Shown one piece after another: positions 12,275-22,789 of a stretch of DNA of 64,000 bases. Every line of letters begins with the position of its first letter. Positions within the stretch are counted from its first letter, which is position 1. The notes under the pieces were generated by a model, which made no database searches, was not told where the DNA came from, and saw only the letters and a list, made by a program, of their open reading frames with translations. This DNA is from Drosophila miranda (lineage: Eukaryota > Arthropoda > Insecta > Diptera > Drosophilidae). A program made the position numbers and the translations under genes. The stretch lies in the NCBI RefSeq assembly GCF_003369915.1, contig NW_022881603.1:31741522-31805521 (forward strand), in the 5' to 3' direction.

Positions 12275-12595
12275 CTGCGGCGGTCCCTTGTGCCGCTTTG
12301 GTGAGAAACGCCTGCTCTTGTGTGACTCCTCTCGTACCCGCTTGTACACGCTTCCTCTCTTATCTGCCTCCCTCTCTGGCGAGGTCTGCGAGGCCCTCTC
12401 TACCATACATATGTGGGCTTCCCTTCAGCGTTTTCCCTTCATTGGAGGGTTTCTCCTTGGTCGAGCTCTCCCAGCATTTAACCACCGTTGTTTGCAGGTC
12501 TGCTATTCCTGCCGCGAGATCCCTCATGGCAGTGTTAACGTGCCGCTGCTCGCTCATCATGGTTGTCAATTCTTTTACTCTCTCGCCTAGGCTGA
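12275..12595 (-). pseudogene. Probable ORF1 fragment of the R1-clade element
   Basis: On the minus strand two overlapping frames give a helical, charged sequence (TTMMSEQRHVNTAMRDLAAG) followed by a basic Ser/Arg/Lys-rich segment (RVREESHKSRRFSPKRHKGP) near 12290-12350. This resembles the N-terminal part of R1-type ORF1 proteins. Assignment rests mainly on position: it lies between the element's 5' target duplication and the ORF2 remnant, on the same strand. No CCHC knuckles are present, so this would be the N-terminal part only. Confidence 0.45.
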
Positions 12596-12602
12596 GTCCA
12601 TG
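12596..12602. repeat. Target-site duplication GTCCATG, right copy
   Basis: It pairs with 9693-9699 and is followed by TGTGTCCGTGTGTGTG microsatellite sequence that continues the pattern found left of the element. Confidence 0.65.
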
Positions 12603-13192
12603 TGTGTCCGTGTGTGTGTCTGGGGCATTTAGAAAGCCATTTCAAGTGGGGGCCTCCAACAGTATGCACTCCATTTCACATGCACACGAGTATGTGGCGG
12701 CATATAGGGTGTGGTCGGGATTTAAAATTGCACCAGCCTTGCGCCTTATATGGGCAAGAACCGGATAATGGGTGTTTGAACTCTTTACAGGCTAAATAAT
12801 AGAATGACACACACTGTACGCCCAGAGATTTTTCTAATGGTCTAAAAATTAAAACACTGGAAAGAGTAAACATTAAATTGGTCTCGCTGAATGATTTAGC
12901 TGTCCGACTGACTCAAAAGCGCTGCCCAGGTGAGCTCGGGCCTGAGTCCCACACACTCCCCACCGTTCGCCATTCGCTATTCAACAGAGTTTCTGCTTAA
13001 AAACTGTATTAGTCAACCGCTGGAGAATGTTGTGTTGGGGGTTGCATCGCAGGCGATTTCGAAATTGAGCGTCTCGGCGTTAATTGAGAGTCGCGAGCCG
13101 CAAGACCAAACACCCAAAACACCCAAACACCGGCAGTAGTGTAAACCATCGACAAGACAAGAAATGGAATTTTCGTTCTTTTCTCTTTTTTT
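12603..13192. other. Non-genic DNA
   Basis: A GT-rich start (the insertion-site microsatellite) is followed by unique sequence with no supported gene. An A/C-rich run (CCAAACACCCAAAACACCC type) lies near 13100-13130. A T-run at 13181-13193 abuts the next Helitron. Confidence 0.4.
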
Positions 13193-14320
13193 TATACCCG
13201 ATACTCAAAATGAGTATTGGGGTATATTAGATTTGTGGTAAAAGTGGATGTGTGTAACGTCCAGAAGGAATCGTTTCCGACCCCATAAAGTATATACATT
13301 CTTGATCAGAATCAATAGCCGAGTCGATTGAGCCCTCTCTGTCTGTCCGTCCGTCCGTCTGTCCGTCTGTCCGTCTGTCCGTCCGTCCGTCTGTCCGTCC
13401 CCTTCAGCGCCTAATACTCAAAGACTATAGGAGCTAGAGCAACGATGTTTTGGATCCAGACTTCTGTGATATGTCACTGCTACAAAAATATTTCAAATCT
13501 TCGCCCCGCCCACTTCCGCCCCCACAAAGGACGAAAATCTGTGGCATCCACATTTTTAAAGATACGATAAAACCAAAAACGCAGAATCGTAGAGGATGAC
13601 TATGTTCTAGAGTGCAAAATCTGAACCAGATCGTATAATTATTATAGCCAGAATCAAGAAAACAATTTCATTCTTTCTCGCTCTGTCTCTCTCTAACACA
13701 CAGGTTTCATGGTCGGTTTTGCCAATTGCAAAGTATGAGTTCAAGGATCTCAGAACCTACAAGAGCTAGAGCAACCAAATTTGGTATCCACACTCCTGTG
13801 ATATCGGACCTTGACCGTTTTGTGTCAAAATTTCGCCACACCCCCTTCCGCCCCCGCAAAGGACGAAAATCTGGGGCATCCACAAATCTCAGAGACTATT
13901 AACGCAAGAGTAACCAAATTTAGTATCCGCACTCCTGTTAGATCTCACTATAAAACGTATATTTCAAAATTTCGCCCCACCCCCTTCCGCCCACACAAAG
14001 GACGAAAATCTGTTGCATCCACAATATTGCAGATTCGAGAAAACTAAAAACGGAGAATCATAGATAACGACCATATCTATCAGACTGCTGAATCTGGATC
14101 AGATCATATAATTTGTATAGCCAAAAGGAACAAATCAATTTGCACTGGCTACGCAGCGCGCGACGTCACGCTCAGACTGATTTTCTGTCTCTCTCGCACG
14201 CACTCTTTGTCGTGTCGTTTAATATTAGCTGCGTCTGCCGGAGGAGAGGCATACTGACTTAGTATCGGGTATAACTGTAGAGTTGCGGGCTCCGCAGCAA
14301 CTCACAACGTTCCCCCTCGT
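13193..14320 (+). mobile_element. DINE-1/ISY-like non-autonomous Helitron, full copy A
   Basis: It begins TATACCCGATACT and near its end carries AGTATCGGGTATA, followed by a hairpin (GTTGCGGGCTCCGCAGCAAC, 14283-14302) and the terminal CAACGTTCCCCCTCGT. It contains a (GTCC/GTCT) array near 13341-13400 and repeated blocks of CCGCCC..CACAAAGGACGAAAATCTG (three times). The subterminal hairpin and simple internal array are Helitron/DINE-1 features. Length about 1.13 kb matches what I recall for the D. miranda ISY/ISX family. Target is T-rich. No protein is encoded. Confidence 0.8.
13676..13695 (-). promoter_or_regulatory. GA-rich MSL-recognition-element-like motif in Helitron A
   Basis: On the minus strand this reads TAGAGAGAGACAGAGCGAGA, close to the GA-repeat type motif bound by the MSL dosage-compensation complex in Drosophila. 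The ISX element of D. miranda is known to supply such sites on the neo-X, while ISY does not function well. Whether this exact motif binds is unknown; the resemblance is by eye. Confidence 0.35.
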
Positions 14321-15450
14321 TATACCCGATACTCAAAATGAGTATTGGGGTATATTAGATTTGTGGTAAAAGTGGATGTGTGTAACGTCCAGAAGGAATC
14401 GTTTCCGACCCCATAAAGCATATATATTCTTGATCAGCATCAATAGCCGAGTCGAGTTGAGCCCTGTCTGTCTGTCCGTCTGTCCGTCCGTCCGTCCGTC
14501 CGTCCGTCCGTCCGTCCGTCCGTCCGTCCCCTTCAGCGCCTAGTGCTCAAAGACTATAAGAGCTAGAGCAACGATGTTTTGGATCCAGACTTCTGTGATA
14601 TTTCACTGCTGCAAAAATATTTCAAAACTTCGCCCCGCCCACTTCCGCCCCCACAAAGAACGAAAATCTGTGGCATCCACATTTTTAAGGATACGATAAA
14701 ACCAAAAACGCAGAATCGGTGAGGATGACCATATCTTCTACAGTGCAAAATCTGAACCAGATCGAATAATGATTATAGCCAGAATCAAGAAAACAATTTC
14801 ATTCTTTCTCGCTCTGTCTCTCTCTAACACACAGGTTTCATGGTCGGTTTTGTCAATTGCAAAATATGAGTTCAAGGATCTCAGAACCTATAAGAGCCAG
14901 AGCAACCAAATTTGGTATCCACACTCCTGTGATATCGGACCTTGACCGTTTCGTGTCCAAATTTCGCCACACCCCCTTCCGCCCCCGCAAAGGACGAAAA
15001 TCTGGGGCATCCACAAATCTCAGAGACTATTAAGGCTAGAGTAACCAAATTTGGTATCCGCACTTCTGTTAGATCTCACTATAAAACGTATATCTCAGAA
15101 TTTCGCCCCACCCTTTTCCGCCCCCACAAAGGACGAAAATCTGTTGCATCCACAATATTGCACATTCGAGAAAACTAAAAACGCAGAATCATAGATAATG
15201 ACCATATCTATCGGATTGCTGAATCTGGATCAGATCAGATAATTTTTATAGCCAAAAGGAACAAATCAATTTGCAGTGGCTACGCAGCCCCCGACGTCAC
15301 GCGCAGACTGATTTTCTGTCTCTCTCGCACGCACTCCTTGTCGTGTCGTTTAATATTAGCGGCGTCTGCCGGAGGAGAGCCATACTGACTTAGTATCGGG
15401 TATAACTGTAGAGTTGCGGTCTCCGCAGCAACTCACAACGTTCCCCCTCG
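14321..15450 (+). mobile_element. DINE-1/ISY-like Helitron, full copy B, tandem to copy A
   Basis: It has the same termini, array (14460-14529), internal blocks and 3' hairpin as copy A, starting at the very next base after it. It differs from A by scattered substitutions and a longer (GTCC)n tract. Head-to-tail tandem insertion is a known habit of Helitrons. It ends ...GTTCCCCCTCG before a T-run. Confidence 0.8.
14807..14826 (-). promoter_or_regulatory. GA-rich MRE-like motif in Helitron B
   Basis: It is the same 20-base motif as at 13676-13695, at the equivalent position of copy B. Confidence 0.35.
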
Positions 15451-16153
15451 ATTTTTTTTAATGTAGTTTAACTAAAGAAGACTTTATTTTGTAAAATTGA
15501 AGAGTATATTTTGTTGTTTCTGCTGTTTGCCGCTTGTTTGTGTGCTCGAGTGGTGTGTAAATGAGTTTACTTTATGCATAGTAGGTATAAGATACAATTA
15601 CAATATCAATATCATACGTTTTACATGGTGTTCGTTATTATTCGTTATGTTTAGGTTCAAATACTCGTACACTTTTGCTTAGTTTCATATATTCTGTTTG
15701 TTTAAGCGATATTTAAGTATTTTTTAAGTACAATTTTAAGGGGTGTGGCAAATTCCTCTTCGTCGTCGTCGTCAAGTTGGTTCGGTCTGAATAAGTGTAT
15801 TTATATATATATCGGTAGAATACTGCAATAATAACTGCTTTATGTACTTGTATAGTAGGTAGAAAACAAATGCAACGCGTTCGGAGTGCGACTGCTGTGC
15901 GGAAAAGCCTTGTGGGGCGGCTGTCGGCCCAACAATAGATATATTTCTGTATGCACTTCTATAGTAGTCTATATATTTAAAAGTATGTATGTATATTTAT
16001 GGGTTACGCTATGTTTATCATTCGCGATCAGTTAAGTTTTTGTTTGTTCTCGAGATTAGCGCTTAAGTATATCGGGTGGCTGATGGCGGAAGGTGGATGG
16101 GGGGATGGAGGATTGAGAGGGGTAAATAGAAGGAGACATTCCCCTGGGTTGAC
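15451..16153 (-). other. pnut 3' untranslated region and downstream DNA
   Basis: This lies downstream of the pnut stop codon on the minus strand. It is AT-rich with no supported ORF. An AATAAA (plus-strand TTTATT) at 15483-15488 is a plausible poly(A) signal, which would give a 3' UTR of about 670 bases. The neighbouring Helitron ends right beside it. Confidence 0.4.
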
Positions 16154-17758
16154 TTAGAACAGACCCTTCTTTTTCTTCTCCTTCTTACCGTCCACGTTGT
16201 CGGTGCTGCTGTTGGCGCCCAGGCTGCGCCGCTTCATCTCCTCGAGCGTCACATGATTGATGTCCTCCCACTCCTTCTTCTCGCGCTCGAACTCACGCCG
16301 CTTCTCTTCCAGCTCCCTGATCTGCAGCTCGAGGGCCTTCTTGCGCTCCTCGTGGCGGCGGGCCAGCTCCAGTTCGGAGTCCTTGAGCTTCTGCATCTTC
16401 TCCTTGACCTTCATGTCGAACACCTGCTCCATTTCGGCCTCCATCTTCTTCATCTTCTGCTCGTGCTCGCGCTTCTCCTCCTCCATCTGGGTGAGGGGGT
16501 TCTTGTTCGAGAGCCGCGCCTTGCCATCGACCAGGCCCAGCTCGGACAGCTTGCGGCAGCGATAGTTCTCGTAGTGCACGTTGTTCGTCACGTCCTTGAG
16601 GTCCTGCAGATTCGTCCGGATCACCATGTTCCTCAGGGCAATGAAGTCGCAGTGTGTAAGATTATCCACCTCCACCAGGCCCCAGGGGTACCGCCGACCG
16701 CGCACCTTCTTCCCGTCCTGCTCGATAATGGTGTTGGCTCCGACAACGGCGAATGGCACACGGCTACGCAGGTTCTGCGTGGTCTTCGACTCCTCGGCCG
16801 CATCCTCGATCGTGGCGGGGAAGTCGTAGATCTTAATCTTATGCTGAGCAATCTCGTTGAGTATCTGCTTCTTGAACGGATGCACCTCGTCCGGCGTCAT
16901 GGTGTCGGCCTTGGCAATGACCGGCACCAGGTTAACCTTGTCCGACAGGCTCTGCATGCAGGCAATGTCCAGTGGCAAGAGGCCGTGGCCCGATGGCGCT
17001 ATGAAGTAGAGGCAGCAGTGCACCCGGTTGTCGGAAATGGTCTTGCGATACACCCGCGACTCGGCCGTCAGGTACTCCTCGTACTTGCTGTCCACGTACT
17101 CGAGAATGGGCAGCCAGCAGTTGCTGTTGTCCACGGCATCGCCGAACCCGGGTGTGTCCACTACGGTCAGCGTCAGGTTGACGCCGTTCTCCTTGAGCAT
17201 CACTTTGGTGGCCTCCACGGCCACCGTTTTCTTCTTGCGCAGCGAGGGCCCCGGATACTGCTCGGCATTGTAGATGGCGGACAGAAACATGGAGTTGATG
17301 AGCGTCGACTTGCCCAATCCACTGGCGCCCACCACCATCAGGGTGAACTCAAAGCCACGCTTCACCGCCTTGCGGTACACCTGGTTGGGAAGATTGGCAA
17401 AGCCCACATAGCCGGCGATCTCCATGGGCTTCTGGCGCACTGGCAGCGGCGGCTTGGCTGGCTTCTGGACCTCCTTCTCCTGCAGATCGTGAGTCAGTTT
17501 GTTGGAATCACCATTGGAGGGCGCTCCAGCCGATGAGAATGTGGACTCGCCCAGCTTGCTGGCGACTATCGATGGCACACTCGGGGGCTGCACTGCCGGC
17601 CGACCGACGGAGGATTCACTGCTGCCATTGCTGGTAACGGAGGCAGCCTGCTTGTCGCGCAGCGCCAATTGTGCCAGGGTGCTGGGCAGGGCAGAGATAG
17701 CCCCGCCGCCGCCGACGCTGCCGCCGCCATTGAGCGCGTTTGAGCGAGGACTATTCAT
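16154..17758 (-). CDS. pnut: Peanut septin GTPase
   Basis: A single uninterrupted 534-residue frame encodes a septin, a filament-forming GTPase of the SEPT7 subgroup needed at the cytokinetic furrow and cell cortex. The ATG at 17756-17758 (MNSPRSN...) is chosen because it matches the known Peanut start; upstream codons lack an ATG. A Gly/Ser-rich N-terminus and the polybasic stretch before the GTPase domain are present. The P-loop GASGLGKST is near residue 144, G3 DTPGFGD near 201 and G4 AKAD near 282. A Glu/Lys/Arg-rich coiled coil follows (about 430-515) and the protein ends [10 protein letters not shown]. Length is close to the D. melanogaster protein, which I recall as 539 residues. A few substitutions sit in normally conserved positions (Ala in [10 protein letters not shown], Pro in EVHPFKK). 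The long antisense frames are shadows. Identity is very secure. Confidence 0.97.
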   Translation of the reverse strand: MNSPRSNALNGGGSVGGGGAISALPSTLAQLALRDKQAASVTSNGSSESSVGRPAVQPPSVPSIVASKLGESTFSSAGAPSNGDSNKLTHDLQEKEVQKPAKPPLPVRQKPMEIAGYVGFANLPNQVYRKAVKRGFEFTLMVVGASGLGKSTLINSMFLSAIYNAEQYPGPSLRKKKTVAVEATKVMLKENGVNLTLTVVDTPGFGDAVDNSNCWLPILEYVDSKYEEYLTAESRVYRKTISDNRVHCCLYFIAPSGHGLLPLDIACMQSLSDKVNLVPVIAKADTMTPDEVHPFKKQILNEIAQHKIKIYDFPATIEDAAEESKTTQNLRSRVPFAVVGANTIIEQDGKKVRGRRYPWGLVEVDNLTHCDFIALRNMVIRTNLQDLKDVTNNVHYENYRCRKLSELGLVDGKARLSNKNPLTQMEEEKREHEQKMKKMEAEMEQVFDMKVKEKMQKLKDSELELARRHEERKKALELQIRELEEKRREFEREKKEWEDINHVTLEEMKRRSLGANSSTDNVDGKKEKKKKGLF

Positions 17759-20700
17759 TTGAATGGCCGCCAAGGGCTACACTTTTTCTTGACTTTGCCT
17801 AACTGATTTTGTCTTTCTTTTGCTTTCGATTTGCGTGCCGCACTCGGGGTAACTCTTGTGTATTTTTTGTGTCAACAACAGTTCTTATTCGCAACGCTTT
17901 TTCTACCGTTGGTCACGCCTACGCTTTTAAACTTTTTTTTGCTTTTATTTTTTTTGCATTTTCTGTGTCAGTATGACCATCACTCGGCAGCCAGCAAAAT
18001 ATTTCTCCGCGAGCGGGCGAGAGAGCGAGAGAACAACAACAAAACGCCGCACATTTCTAGTGTGACAGTGGTAAAATACTGAATGTGGCTCTCTCGCGTC
18101 CGGAAAATACCGAAAGATGCTACTGCGCATGAGTAATGCAAAGACACCGACACACGCATACACATTTATCAATGCACATGCACACAACCATCGCTTGTTC
18201 TTATCATTTTGAATGCTTAAAAATAGGAAAAGAAATGCGTTTATACATATGGCTGTGAATGGGGGCACTTATGTGGGCCTCCCTGTCTTATATACAGCTG
18301 CAACACAGAAATTATCTGTTTTCGATGACTTTGACTTTTCGCAGCTGTGTTGTTTCGTTGCTGTTTTTTTTGCATGTTGCGCATGAGCGTATAAAAGAAA
18401 GAAAGAGAGAGAGTTGTTGTTTTTGTGCTGATTATCTCTCTGCCGTTCTCCGTCTCTCTCTCTAGCAGTGGCGATAATTCCGTTTATTTTCGGTTTTATT
18501 TAAATTTCCTCTGGGGATTGCCTGAAATTTTCGAAACTTACGCCGCTTGTGGGCGATTGTGCTGCTCCTCGTGAGCTGTATGTGTGGGAATTAAGGACAT
18601 TAGCGTGCATCACAATTGGGATGGATAATAATTGCCTCCTGTCTTCCCAGATGATGGCCCGCGCCCCGCGCTCTTCATGCTCGAGTGTCCTCCGTCAGAA
18701 GTTCCCACACACGCCTCGCGTCGTCCTGTCCCCCCACCCTATCCCTATCGGACCGAACCGCTTGCAAGCCGATACACATGCACACAGCCGCAGACAAAGC
18801 CCGTTGATTGTGCACACTGCACTGAGGGCGCGTGTGTGTGCGTGTATAATTTTAATTCTCATGCACTCTATGGAATAGAAGGACAAACGGTGACAGGCAC
18901 AGTCGGGCGGGCAGTAGGGAAGGGGGCCGTGCCCACCAACAACAACCACCACCAACCACCACCAAAGCCATGGGTCCTGCGTCCTACTCCGCCTCCTCCT
19001 ACCGCAAGGCCTGGTGGATGATGGTGGCGTGGTATGGTGGAGGGTTCGGTTCCTTCCTTCCTTGCTTGCTTGCTCACTTCCCCCTTTTGCACGTGGATTT
19101 CCATGTGCCGTCTGTTCCGACTTCAAAGGTGATCGTGAGAACATTTTTTCTCACATTATTCGACTTCGACTCTGGTCCTAGTTTTAATTTTAGCTCCGTT
19201 CGGAGTTTTTATTCATTTATGAATTGATATGACGCCCAGTTGTTGGTCTCTGTTCGTGTGTGTCGCCTGATTTCCCCCGGGGTCTGACTGTACTTATCGT
19301 AAGGTAGGAGCAGTTACAGTGGCTTTGGCCCACGGGGAATCGAATCAGTGGCAACCGCAAATCTTTACAGCAAAATGATCGCACTTAATCCCCCGGCAAC
19401 CCTTCATCCAGCAGCAGCAGCAGCAGCTGCCTCGCATCAGGCACGCTTCATCCAAAATCCATGCCGCGTCTGCCTCTAGGAATCGTCGCATCTTCTCTGC
19501 GATGATGTAAGATGTTTGGCAGCGGCAAAAGAAAAACCAAACCCCGCTTGTCCCCTAGAAAGTCAGTTTTCTTAGCGCCGTCCATTGTCCGTACTCCGGA
19601 CTGTAATTCCATTGTTATCATAGACGGGTCTGAGGAGGGAGACGAGCAGCTGTGCAGCGAATATGTGGCACGAGAGCAGGAGCCACATATGCAGTGCAAA
19701 TGTTGGAGATGATCGGCAAAACTGACCGTTACCATGACTTACGGAACGGAACGCCCATTAATGAGATCATTGGTCTTCAGGGATATCACAGGATCCCCAA
19801 TGCTGGTTAGGTAGCTCTGTATTCTTGAGTAAAATAGAATTTATATCAAAAATCTTAAGCCCATTTAAACCAAGAGGTCAATAGGTAGTCCCCACTCCTC
19901 TGCTTTGAGAGGAGAGTATATTTCCGTATAAAAAAAGAAAACACTCCCGCATTTATTCCCCCTTTTTTCTGGCATCTGTCAGGAAAAAACTTTCCCAGTT
20001 ATTAGCCCAACTCCATGCTGGCCATTTATCAAATTCATAAAAATAAAATCTACCACAAAAAATAATCAAATATTGTTGTCCCCGGGTCGCTGTCACGACG
20101 TCTAATGCCCCGCAGACCGCACACTTCACTCAGGTTTCCCCCACGAATGCAAGTCGCGACTAAGCGCCATAAAAATCAACAAGAAATTCATTTAAATCAA
20201 CATATACATATCTTGGCCAGGCAGCATCGCATCCGACACCAACCCCACTTCAGATCGTCGGAGTAAAGCGGCTCGGATCAGATCAGTTCACACATTTGCT
20301 ACCGTTTCATATTTTTCATGCTCATTATTTTGGGTACTGAATGGACTGGATGAGGGCGGATGATGGGGAGGCGGGGGCGTTGCATCTACGAGAGCAGCAC
20401 ACACCACACCCCAAGTAATAACTGCAGTTCCCACAGCACAGAAAGGTCTCTTCTCTCCCTCCCCATGTGCTCCACCTTCGGAGTTGATTAAAAAAGGGGA
20501 AGTAGATCGTCACTGATCGACAGATCGAAGCTCCGACCGGCTGTACAATAAAAATTAAAGTATTTTAATGTGTAAATAGTGCGTTGGGAACGCATCCAAA
20601 CTGAGGGATGGAAGCCCCGAAAAAGAAAAAGAAACCGAAATGAAGATCAAGACGCAGACGGATATGGAGCCAAAGGCTGAGACAGAAGGAGATACAGATA

Positions 20701-22789
20701 CAAATACACTCTGCTTGGCGATCATCAGCGATCGTGCCACACTAAATGGCATTTACATTGATCCCTTGCCAAGGAATACTCTTAAAGGAGAACGAAACAA
20801 AAAAGGAAGCCAAAGCAACTGTTTTGGGGCTGATATTGAACTTTGATTTCTACCTCTGCTCCTCCCTATAGAATTTCTGCTTTGGTGTCTGTCTGGTTTC
20901 CCAAGAAGGCAGCAGAGTGTGTGATCGGAGGGGACTCTCCGCTGCCTCCACTGCCTCCGCTGCACGTTTTGCCAGACGATTGATCCACATCACACATCCA
21001 CATGTGTCTGATGAGCTTGAGGTTTCTTCATTTTTTTCCTTCAATATTTTGCCGTTCTGTTGATCATGATTTTTATTGGGTTTTCGTGGGAACTTTTTGG
21101 CCCGAAAGTAATCACTGTTATATGGAATGATCACGGGATCTGAATAGTTGAGACTGTCAACCGAAAAACCACAAAAAGTTTACGACTAAAACCAGCATTT
21201 ATTCAATTCATGAAAGCTGACACTCTATATGAACGCTGGAAATGATCGTAAGTGATGTGATGTGATGGATGGATGGGCTCGGATGGCACATGGGTGATCA
21301 CCCCAGTAGCCCAGTCCATGCTGGGATCTCTGCTCGAGCCAAATGCGTGGCAGCTGAGTGAGATGTTGCTTTGCATAACCAGAGTTGCCAGTCGGCGCAA
21401 TACATTTACGACCTACGATCCGGCCTCCCCACCACAGTCCCAATCTAAGTCCCAATCCAGAGGTAGATTCGCCAGCTGTCAGCTGACGCATGGCCCCGTG
21501 GTTATTGTCAACTCCTTTGGCCTTAATCCTCCCAACATTGTAAAGTAATAAATTTGGCTTGAGGACGCAAATCTGCACGAACCAAGAACAGTGATCGGTC
21601 ATAAAAACTGGCCAAATCAGGTAAGCTTCGGTAATGATTGACCCCGTACCCAAACCGGACCCCTAGCCCTAGCCCAGAGCAACCCCCTTGCAAGATTATA
21701 TGATGCGGCTAGGAGCAGGCAGAAAGACCTTCGTCTTCCAAGGGGGTTGGGTTGTCGTTGACTCGGGGGTTGCGCGAGACAGCTGCGCCCTGTCTCCAGG
21801 AGCGCAGAAGACAACACCGAACAATTGCCCAGGAGTTCCATCCTTAATGAATTGCAAATCATTGAACGGGCATTGATTAAGTTTGCTTTATCCCCTCCAA
21901 GGGTGAGATTCGAGTGCACAAATATTTTCAAATATTTGCCAGCTGGCCGCCTCTACCTTAATGACTTGGCTTTGGTCTGAATGTTGTGTTGGACTTGGGA
22001 TCGTTTATTTGGTTAAGCTAAGATCTTGGGTAATCCCCCGATCCTAGCCTCGCCATAATTTGACTCGAAAATTCTCATTTCAACTCACAGAATACCACAT
22101 ATACATGTACATATATATGTAAAGTCGCGGAACCAGTGCTCAACGTTTCGACTGGTTCTCCACTCAACTCAATTCAATTCTTCTCACTCACTCGCCGCTC
22201 GAGTGAAATGCCGACTGCACTGGAATTTCTGTCTGCATAACCACCCCAAAATACAGAGAACACGAGTGGGAACCGGTTCGGGTACCAGCGCTCGCACTCG
22301 CGCTCTTCTTTCGCCTCTGCTGAACGTCCGTTCAGGTAATCAGACGTCGTTCGGCTCAGGTCGGGACTCGTTTCGTATTTGTTCAGCGCCTCGATCGGTC
22401 GAGGACTATGTGGCCTTTGAGCCGAAACAAAACCGAGTACAGTGGTTGAGTGGATTTGACAGAACGGCCGCCCGAATGTATCGCACAGTACAAAACCGGC
22501 AGCCGTGATCGGTCGAGGATCATTATCCTTTTTTCGTCTCGTGTGCGCGGTTCTCTGCCGCTCGCCCTCTCCGCATGAAACAAAACGCGAAGATTTGTTA
22601 AGTTTTTGTTTTGTCGCCGACAATCGCAAAAAGTACGTGCAATAATTGTTGAAACTCAATTCGTACTTGAACCAAAGTTTTAGTGTTGTGAAAAGAAAAA
22701 CGAAGCAAAAACCAAAAAAAAAAGTGTTCAGCTTTTGGATTACCACAATATCTTGGATATACCAAAAATAAATTGAAAACAAGATCAAA
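17759..22789. other. Intergenic region upstream of pnut (minus) and dpn (plus)
   Basis: The two host genes are transcribed away from this 5-kb region, so it should hold both promoters and the dpn neural enhancers. I see no intact gene. Present are GA/CT-rich runs near 18395-18470, an AGAGCGAGAGA tract near 18020-18040, short CAG repeats near 19410-19425 and a probable decayed coding remnant at 19375. The 700 bases before dpn are rich in TCGG-type sequence and contain an AT-rich stretch near 22095-22120. No transposon terminal structure is visible. Confidence 0.5.
19375..19560 (+). pseudogene. Possible decayed ZAD-type zinc-finger gene start
   Basis: An ATG at 19375 opens 34 codons containing a poly-Ala run and ending NPCRVCL, then a TAG (19477-19479), after which the frame continues ESSHLLCDDVRCLAA. 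The CRVCL-x-ESS-hydrophobic pattern is how many insect ZAD domains begin. Downstream in another frame is MLEMIGK (about 19700). The rest of a ZAD and any C2H2 fingers are not visible. This could equally be chance. I record it because of the motif. Confidence 0.25.

Larger units (their letters stand above)
9700..12595 (-). mobile_element. R1-clade non-LTR retrotransposon (Waldo-like target), with nested Helitron fragment
   Basis: The minus strand carries, 5' to 3', an ORF1 fragment (12595-12275), a plus-oriented Helitron fragment (11836-12274), the C-terminal part of ORF2 with reverse transcriptase (11835-9886), a short 3' UTR and a poly(A) tail seen as about 19 T at 9700-9718. GTCCATG duplications flank it inside ACAC-type microsatellite DNA. 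R1-clade Waldo elements are known to insert at ACAY repeats, so site and clade agree. The element lost the ORF1-ORF2 junction and the RT N-terminus where the Helitron now sits. Two stops in ORF2 and a mutated RT box make it dead. Confidence 0.75.

Noticed and set aside
13676..13695. Calling the Helitrons ISX (functional MSL-binding element)
   Set aside because: The diagnostic deletion cannot be judged without the consensus; the broader DINE-1/ISY-like label is what the sequence supports.
16253..17536. 427-codon plus-strand open frame
   Set aside because: Antisense to the pnut coding sequence; composition is a reflection of septin codons.
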